Positions 57,619 through 64,000 of a stretch of DNA of 64,000 nucleotides are shown here, in pieces. A program made the translations under genes and the position numbers. Source of the DNA: Lutraria lutraria (taxonomy: Eukaryota; Mollusca; Bivalvia; Venerida; Mactridae); NCBI GenBank assembly GCA_964023205.1, contig OZ026844.1:25022934-25086933 (forward strand), read 5' to 3'. A model generated the notes under the pieces. It searched no databases. It was not told the origin of the DNA and saw only the letters and a list, made by a program, of their open reading frames with translations. Every line of letters starts with the position of its first letter. The first letter of the stretch is position 1.

Positions 57619-57637
57619 CTGGCATTCAGGTGACTAG
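57605..57637 (+). promoter_or_regulatory. SLC35B4: Possible upstream ORF before the SLC35B4 start
   Basis: ATG at 57605, inside the terminal hairpin of the family E element, opens ten codons to TAG at 57635-57637, nine bases before the SLC35B4 ATG. It matters only if transcription starts upstream of 57605. A CAG|G at about 57627-57630 could instead be an acceptor, making 57630 onward a 5'UTR exon. Confidence 0.25.
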
Positions 57638-57646
57638 ACAATCAAC

Positions 57647-60600
57647 ATGCATCCTGCCATTCCTATATCTTTGGTGTTCATTGGCTGTTGTTCCAATGTT
57701 ATATTTTTGGAACTTTTAGTCAGGTATAACTTTACTGAGTTTTCATTTGGCAATATCTATTTATTTATGTGTTGTTCAGTGGCCCAATCGACAGCTATGG
57801 TCATTTCAAAGCTGCCCCATAGAGAGCAGAGAGGAGAACCAGGCATTTATATCCCTACTCTTTTCGTGCACCTTTTCCCGGTTCTTAATAGTGTAAAGCA
57901 CTGATACTCACTTCAGCCATTTCCTGTGATTTTCTTTACATAGTACTTGGCTCGGTAGTTGGGATGGGGACATTGAAAAAGCATTCCTGAGAAATTTGCA
58001 AGGTGGAGCTTAAAATTGAACCCACAACCTTTTGTTTAGTAGTCCAGCGCATTATTCACTGATCATCCCCTCAGCAATATGTGTGTTGATAAGTTTGTAC
58101 AATTAAGTTGTATAAAGTTGCATTTATGTAGAAGAAATATGCCCTTCTTGACTATTGTATGATTATACGGTAATATTTCATATCTGGGGGCTATATATTG
58201 GATTCACGCTTGACGGTTGGTCGGTCTGTGAGCCTGTAGACGCAATTTGTCCGGACAATTTCTCAGCAACTACTGAAGGATTTCAATGAAACTTCGCAGA
58301 AGTGATCAGTAGTAAGCTTAGTTGTGCATGCTGGAACCATTTTTTGTTTGGATTAATTTTCTCTGAGTTATAGACCTTTGTTTTTAGCTCACCTGATTCA
58401 TCAGGAGAGCTTTTAAGATCGATGAATGTCCGGCGTCCGGCCACAATTAGTTTGTTTACACTCTAGCATCCACAGCTCTTAACCAGTCGTGATCAAACTT
58501 GCTCACAATGTATATGGCCACAATGTCTCGGCTAAGTTTGATTATGGGCAAAATCTGACAATAACTTCTGGAGTTATGGGCCCTTGACTTAGAAAATTTG
58601 CTATATTTAGCTTGTTTACACTCTAGCGCCTTCATTTATTCACCAATCCTAATCATATTTTCAGTAAATGTGTATGACCAAAAGATCTTGGACATGTTAT
58701 AGCCCTTTGTTTTTTTATACAGTATATACAATAAGCAAATTTTGTCTGGACTATTTCTCATTAACTACTGACAGGAATTCAATGAAACTTCACAGAAGTG
58801 ATCAGTAGTAAGCTTTTTGACCATTGTTTGTTTGGATGAATTTTCAATCAGTTATAGCCCTTTGTTAGCTCACCTGATTCTTTTAGGATCGTTGAATGTC
58901 CGGCGTCCGGCCACAATTAGTTTATTTACACTCTAGCAACCGCAGCTCTTAACGAATCATGATTGAACTTGCTCACAATGTATATGGCCACGATGTCTCG
59001 GCTAAGTTTGATTATGGGCAAAATCAGATAATAACTTCTAGAGTTATGGGCCCTTGAATTACAAAATTTGCTGTATTTAGCTTGTTTACACTCTAGCGCC
59101 TTCATTTATTCACCAATCCAAAACATATTTTCAGTAAATGTGTATAACCAAAAGATATTGGACAAGTTTGATTATGGGCAATATCGGACCAGAACTTCAA
59201 GAGTTATGGGCCCTTGAGTTAGAAAAATTGCTATATTTGAGTTTGTTTACACTCTAGCGCATTCATTTATTCACCAATCCTAATCATATTTTCAGTTAAT
59301 GTGTATAACCAAAAGATCTTGGACAAGTTCGATTATGGGCGGAATCGGACCAGAACTTCAAGAGTTATGGGCCCTTGACTTTGAAAATTTGCTATATTTT
59401 AGCTTGTTTACACTCTAGCACCTTCATTTATTCACCGATCCTAATAATATCTTCAGTAAATGAGTATAGCCAAAAGATCTTGGACAAGTTCGATTATGGG
59501 CGGAATTGGACCCAAACTTCAAGAGTTATGGGCCCTTGATTTTGAAAATTTGCTATATTTTAGCTTGTTTACACACTAGCGCCTTCATTTATACACCGAT
59601 CCTAATATTTACAATGAATGTGTATGACATTATGGTTTTGAACAAGTTCAGTTTTGGGTGGAATCGGACCACAACTTCAAGAGTTATGGGCCCTTGGATT
59701 AGAAAATTTGCTACGTTTTAGCTTGTTTAACAGTATTATACCTTCGTTGTTGGTTTTGAATTGGCAGCCATCTTAATTAATAGAAGATATTTATATTTTT
59801 GTTTTGATAATTCTAAATATAGGATATTCATATGAGTCAACTACATTTTCTAAAACCTGATATGCTTATGGTTTTTCCAACTTCATGATTAAGTTATATT
59901 TTGCAAATTGAGTTGTTTAAAACTACTTTTTTGTTTTTTTCTATTAAACACATAAGAAATTTGACTTTCAAGGTGACCGCCAATTCAAAACAAGGGAGGT
60001 AAATATTCATCACTTTTAGTGATAGTTCTAGTTTCTCTTTATTTTGCCAAGCATGTCAGCAAGTCTAATGTTTCAGTTAGGCTCTTGTTCTGACTAGGGC
60101 TGGGGCAAGTATCCGAGTACTGAGGTAATCATGAATCAAGTTGAAAAATCAAGTATGAATAATCATCATTACTGAGATTCGTGGATCGCGATTTTGTTTG
60201 TTTAAAAAAAGACTATTATTTGTTCTAAAATCTCTTCTATGGATATAATTATATTGTCTCCAGGGTCTACTTTGTTTGCTAAGAGGTCTAACAGGATCTT
60301 TAAAGAATGAGTCACAGGAAAATTGCTAGTAAATCCATTAACTAAGAAAAGGGGTTATATTGCTTTGCCCATGTCGGTCAGTCGGAAGGTCGGTCCATTG
60401 CTCCGTCCATAACCAAACCTTGTCCGCGCAATAACTAGAGAATGATTTGGCCTAGGTTCTTCAGATTTGGTTGGGAGGTTGGTCATCACATGTAGATGAC
60501 CCTTATTGATTTTGACGTAGGTATGTCATAGGTCAAGGTCACAATGACCTTCAGCTAGAAAACCTTGTCTGACCAATAACTAGAGAATGATTTGGCCTAG

Positions 60601-63600
60601 GCTCTTCAGATTTGGTTGGGAGGTTGGTCATTACATGTAGATGACGCATATTGATTTTGATGTCTGTACGTCAAAGGTCAAGGTCACAGTGACCTTCAGC
60701 TAAAAATAGCTTGCCCGACCATTAACTAGAGAGCGATTTGGCATAGGCTCTTCAGATTTGGTTTGGAGGTTGGTCATCACATGTAGATTTTAAGGTCAAT
60801 GGGTCAAAAGTCGAGTTGTTACTATCCAGTTGGCAGTTAGGGGCATTCGTGTTTCACAAACACTTCTTGTCGATAGGGAGTTTGTATAGATTTATGCCAT
60901 AGAACCAGTTTACTATTATGTTGATTTATCTCATTATTCCTTAAAAATAATTTATAATAGTTGTCTTCAGAACTGCAATGTTTTAGTTTTAGATGGGTTA
61001 CTTGATAACAAAAGATTGTGATTCGATTTGCGGATTGTAAGTGTTGAATCGTGGATCGGATCGCCGCTTACCCAACGATCCATAGCCCTATTGGTTGTAC
61101 TAAAACCAATGCGAAATTAGAATTATGTTTATTATTATTTTTGATGCATCTGATTGTAACATACCTTACTGTATTGGATCATTATGTCTTCCACTTCAGG
61201 GAACACTCTGGTGCTGGGAACATCGTTACTTTCATGCAGTTTTTGTTTATTGCTGTTGAAGGATTTATTTTCACTGCCAATTTTGGGACTAAGAAGAGTG
61301 CTATACCAATGAAGTAAGTGAAAGTTTAAGGTTTGGGCGTTACAGTATACAAGCATGGTTTGGAGAGATGGATGGCAAAGTACAAAATTTCGAACAACTC
61401 AACAAGTTTATATTGATATCTTGTCAGTTTACTTCATTCTAATCACTGGCTGATTATCGAAGGACTTAATAATTGGAACCTTTTTATATCCCCACCCACT
61501 ATTAGTGGTGGTGAGGGGGCTATACTGGAATCACGTAGAATGTCCCGTCCCTTTTTTTTCAGGGCTGTAATGTTGTTCAATAATGGATTTAAAACAATTT
61601 GGCATGATACTGTATAAGTGGTTAAGATAGCGACGTGAAAATGTTAGCGAATTTCACGAATGGACTAAATTCGCTAATATTTCATCTCGCGTAAATATCT
61701 GCCGATTGCGGGAAGAATTTTACCATAACACAGGTAGACAATAATTCATTGGTCGATTATGATCATTACAACATTTATTTAACTGCATAACTAGTTTTAT
61801 GAAAAAAATTTGTTATTCAAGCATTGATAATAATAAATGAATTATTTTATTTCACATTGTTCTTGTATTAAAATAACAAGTTACAATTTACTAAAACTAC
61901 CAGCACTACGACGTAGGCTACTACTTGTACGAACATCAATAAAAAAATGTCAAATATGGCCAGCATGGTTTGGTTGAACCTACAAGAAGGTAAAAATGTT
62001 TTACTGCATTTAAATGTTCATTTCTGCATAATTATACTTACTTAATTTTGTTGAAAACGAACATGCTAAGCTATGAAAATATTTCACACCCTTTACAATT
62101 TCACCTTCACAGTTTGCATTATGTTTACTTCAAACACATGCATTGTTTGTTAAACATGCTTATAATTGTTCATTGTACACGGAAGTGGGTGTTTTTACGC
62201 ATGAATAAATTGGAAAACGTAATGTAAATGGGACATGGTATGTTTTTTATGCACGACATACTTCTGATTGTGATTTTTACGACATACTATTAATACGCAA
62301 ATTACCAGTTGGAATTTCGCTAACATTCCGCACGCGAAATGTCCAGAATTCCAAATTCGCTAACTTTTCGACATGCGGAAATATCAACGTATACAGTAGT
62401 TCACCTACATGTCAGAGACTGTGCGTTGTGTGTAAGAACCAGACCTATAACTCCAAGATCAAGGTAACACTTGAAGGTCAATTATTGGGTTTGCTTTGTC
62501 TAATCTGCAACTCAATTGCTCATTGAAAGGAATCCAATTTCTTTATTGTTAGTGACAAGTGGCAAAAAATGTCCCTTTACTGTGACAAGGGTGAAAATAA
62601 AGATTAACATGTCTGTGTCAAAGGGCCGTTTGGGGGTATTTGTCACGTCTCTGACAAGCTCTAGTTTACTAACAGCTTTTGCTATGAAGTTTTGTTGCTT
62701 TCTGACATAAAAGGATGTTTTAAATGATTGTCAACATTTGTGTTGCTGTGTGCATGTTTTAGTGTTTGTGTGTTACTGTAAATCCGGTATTATTTGTGAT
62801 GTTTTTATTTTCGCTATTATTCGTGAATGGAAGGCTTCGCGAATTCATAAATCCGCGTAAATTTATTAATATAACGTAAGTGCTATCGGAAGATCATTGT
62901 CCGAAAATTTCATTACGGACTGATAAATAAACTACCACTTGTCGGTATGTACACTACATGTATATTGTTTTGTTCAGTTGTACTAATTGGTGTGACTTAA
63001 ACACACAAAACAAACAAGCATTGTGTGTATTGCCTGAGGGGGCAATGTTTGGTATAATGATCTTTTGCACAAACTGGAAATTTAAACACATTTCTTAAGA
63101 TAACAAAAGGGATTAACGGACAGTTTGTCACTTTTCTATATTCAATACTGTATTGATTGTGACATGTTTGGACTATTTAATTTTTGCAGGTAATGCATGC
63201 TATATGTTTAACCCGTTTTATTTATCTATTTATATTATAATTCAAAGCCTCCACGAAATTTAAATTAAGAGCCTTCAGACGCAAATTCATAAATACGCGA
63301 ATATATTCAGGGTAGGCAAAAATGCGAAATAAAGATCACGCGAATATAAAGTGATTTACAGTATATTTTGCTAATTGTTGTTTGTATTTTTCCAGAGTGT
63401 ATGGCTACATGGTGACATTTTTCTTTATTGTACAAGTGGTTAACAATTATTGCTTCAATTTCAAGATTCCTATGACCCTTCATATTATATTTAGAGCTGT
63501 AAGTATGTTCACATGTAGGTATATTTTGAAATAGTGAACAACGTAACAGTATACAAGTTTGATTTCAAAGCTGTAAGTTGAGTTTTAGATTACAGGCAAT

Positions 63601-63797
63601 AGATTTGAAATGCCTTTATTGGCACGAGGCCTTTATTCAGAGTTATTTTTGTTCTAAATAATCAATGACAGATTTTTAAAGAATGTCCTTAATTGACAGG
63701 GCAACGGCTATCACAGGTTTTACTGTATATATATTATTATATTTCAGGGTTCTCTAATTGCAAGTCTTGTTCTTGGCGCTCTAATTTTGAAAAGGAA
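57647..63797 (+). CDS. SLC35B4: SLC35B4 nucleotide-sugar transporter, exons 1-4 (5' part)
   Basis: Coding exons: 57647-57723 (ATG, donor AG|GTATAA), 61200-61313 (acceptor CTTCAG, donor AA|GTAAGT), 63396-63498 (acceptor TTCCAG, donor CT|GTAAGT) and 63748-63797 (acceptor TTTCAG, donor AA|GTAAGT). Phases 2, 2, 0 and 2 agree at every seam. The protein starts MHPAIPISLVFIGCCSNVIF then LELLV, followed by GAGNIVTFMQFLFIAVEGFI, FFFIVQVVNNYCFNFKIPMT, LHIIFRA and GSLIASLVLGALILKRK. These match vertebrate SLC35B4 block by block (GCCSNVIFLELL, GNIVTF.QFLFIAVEG, VVNNYA.N, P.HMIFRSGSLIA). The family moves UDP-xylose and UDP-N-acetylglucosamine into the Golgi/ER in exchange for UMP and has about ten TM helices; about three are encoded here, and the rest lies beyond the window. 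Introns 1 and 2 hold many transposons. Confidence 0.95.
58384..58693 (+). mobile_element. Family C element, 5' part only (copy 4)
   Basis: Start AGCTCACCTGATTCATCAGG and an AGAGCTTTTAAGATCG block, a GTCCGGCGTCCGGCCAC seed and two cores, stopping at AAAGATCTTGGACA. Family F sequence resumes at once with TGTTATAGCCCTTTG. The GGGCCATCTTGGCCC end is absent. Confidence 0.75.
58865..59752 (+). mobile_element. Family C element, 5' part only (copy 5)
   Basis: Start AGCTCACCTGATTCTTTTAG, a CCGGCGTCCGGCCAC seed and about six core units, reaching TTCGTTGTTGGTTTTG, the block that normally precedes the C terminus. The terminal hairpin and CTCTTGTT are absent; a different unit (59753-59986) follows. Confidence 0.75.
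59753..59986. mobile_element. Small MITE-like unit with GTTTTGAATTGGC ends
   Basis: GTTTTGAATTGGCAGCCATC at the left border (about 59751) and its imperfect complement GACCGCCAATTCAAAAC at the right (about 59972-59988). AT-rich, no ORF. It sits where the family C end should be. Confidence 0.45.
60096..61092 (+). mobile_element. hAT-like MITE, split by a family A' element
   Basis: Starts TAGGGCTGGGGCAAGTATCC at about 60096 and ends CCATAGCCCTA at about 61091, inverted ends of TAGGGCTG type like the hAT element at 27408. The body shares blocks with 8505-8920. A family A' element (about 60350-60870) lies inside. An 8 bp duplication is not clear at the borders. Confidence 0.6.
60350..60870 (+). 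mobile_element. Tandem-core element family A', three-core copy
   Basis: Three cores contain AACTAGAGAATGATTTGGCC, TTGGGAGGTTGGTCAT, CATGTAGATGACCC and GGTCAAGGTCACAGTGACCT. They are preceded by AAGAAAAGGGGTTATATTGC and a GGTCAGTCGGAAGGTCGGTC seed. It ends with a GTGTTTCACAAACAC hairpin and TTCTTGT. Same ends as 5361-5602. Confidence 0.75.
61610..62396. mobile_element. 787 bp MITE in SLC35B4 intron 2 (TA target)
   Basis: TA at 61608-61609 and 62397-62398. Ends CTGTATAAGTGG and (reverse) CTGTATACGTTG, followed on both sides by GTTAGCGAATTT within 40 bp. TTCGC/GCGAA motifs are clustered at both ends. No ORF. Tc1/mariner type by target and ends. Confidence 0.65.
62590..62669 (+). repeat. Terminal fragment of a family H/F tandem-core element
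   Basis: Contains GTGTCAAAGGGCCG, TTTGGGGGTATTTGTCACGTC, a GTCACGTCTCTGAC-type hairpin and AGCTCTAGTTT, matching the 3' terminus of families F and H. No core units remain. Confidence 0.6.
62776..63361. mobile_element. 586 bp MITE in SLC35B4 intron 2 (TA target)
   Basis: TA at 62774-62775 and 63362-63363. Ends CTGTAAATCCGG and (reverse) CTGTAAATCACT, then TTTATTTTCGC / TTTATTTCGC inside. Same TTCGCG/CGCGAA-rich style as 61610-62396. The right end lies only 34 bp before exon 3 of SLC35B4. Confidence 0.65.
63590..63732. repeat. Diverged copy of the 24561-24740 MITE
   Basis: Shares GGCCTTTATTCAGAG, TTTTGTTCTAAAT, TTTTAAAGAATGTCCTTA and ACAGGTTTTACTGTA with that element, in the same order. It sits in SLC35B4 intron 3, ending just before exon 4. 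Confidence 0.55.
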
Positions 63798-64000
63798 GTA
63801 AGTGCTTATATAGACAGAATTATTTTCTTTCAATTTCCGTCTCAATCATGTCATATTCTGAAAAAATTGTAAGAAATTACACTCTTTTTTATCATACTTC
63901 ATGTATTTGCAAATCATTTAAAATTCTTGAAGCATAGATGCATTATTGTCATTCAGATTTAATTAAGTAATGATGTATTATTTCGGTAACAATTCAGACG
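63798..64000. other. Start of SLC35B4 intron 4
   Basis: AT-rich sequence after the GTAAGT donor at 63798; the window ends before the next exon. Confidence 0.8.

Larger units (their letters stand above)
58162..60034 (+). mobile_element. Tandem-core element family F, copy 2, with two family C pieces inside
   Basis: Start ATTATACGGTAATATTTCAT, CTGGGGGCTATATATTGG and a GGTTGGTCGGTCTG seed. Family F cores run 58240-58383 and 58694-58864, interrupted by family C 5' parts (58384-58693 and 58865-59752). The closing ATCACTTTTAGTGAT hairpin and AGTTCTAGTTT are at 60008-60034. It is in intron 1 of SLC35B4. Confidence 0.8.

Noticed and set aside
57724..57904. Continuation of the SLC35B4 first-exon frame to codon 85
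   Set aside because: Read-through into intron 1; family homology stops at the GT donor at 57724 and resumes at 61200.
61051..61199. Upstream part of the frame crossing SLC35B4 exon 2
   Set aside because: Intronic sequence and the end of a hAT-like MITE; homology begins exactly after the CAG at 61197-61199.

Overview
This is a 64 kb piece of eukaryotic, AT-rich, intron-bearing genomic DNA, most likely from a bivalve mollusc (or a close lophotrochozoan relative). The evidence is spliceosomal introns with GT..AG borders, an animal nucleotide-sugar transporter gene (SLC35B4) and very dense repeats of a type known from bivalves. These are elements with a tetranucleotide CCGT/CGGT seed, about 120-170 bp tandem cores and a terminal hairpin (pearl / Helentron-HINE style). 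Assignment to bivalves is inference; no species marker is visible.

Host genes. (1) About 2.7-5.8 kb, + strand: the last three coding exons of a single-pass membrane protein with a proline-rich, GGFQQPPPP-type tail ending in PPPYS, a PPxY WW-domain ligand. All visible junctions are phase 1. (2) 57.6 kb to beyond the right edge, + strand: the first four coding exons of SLC35B4, a Golgi/ER nucleotide-sugar transporter, whose introns are packed with transposons. Three small possible genes are weaker: a two-exon 106-codon ORF (12.6-13.3 kb), a 55-codon ORF (14.56 kb) and a spliced ORF inside a transposon (16.35-17.45 kb).

Everything else is mobile DNA, much of it nested, so insertions can be ordered. 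1-12 kb: gene 1 with tandem-core elements in its intron, then a long 3' flank with MITEs and a LINE tail ending at about 12.24 kb. 12.5-15.4 kb: small ORFs and local duplications. 16.3-21.8 kb: a 5.5 kb element with about 445 bp terminal inverted repeats and a 5 bp target duplication; its TIRs carry a start codon and splice donor. 22-27 kb: a tandem-core element, several MITEs and a hAT-type element. 27.4-30.0 kb: a hAT-type element with a broken mariner inside. 30.5-37.3 kb: tandem-core elements inserted in one another. 39.7-50.17 kb: a 10.47 kb element with about 480 bp inverted repeats, flanked by CTAAT on both sides, that splits a tandem-core element. Inside it lies a LINE that has itself been cut by three later insertions (1,767 bp, 544 bp and about 2.9 kb). 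51-57.6 kb: further tandem-core arrays, one ending 28 bp before the SLC35B4 start codon, and a LINE remnant. 58-64 kb: SLC35B4 introns with tandem-core elements and MITEs.

The strongest novelty candidates are the two large TIR elements, the set of tandem-core families that share terminal modules but have unrelated cores, the minimal palindromic elements that are two transposon ends joined with no interior, and the repeated nuclear-receptor-type AGGTCA direct repeats in three tandem-core families. All calls were made by reading the sequence; no database search was run.
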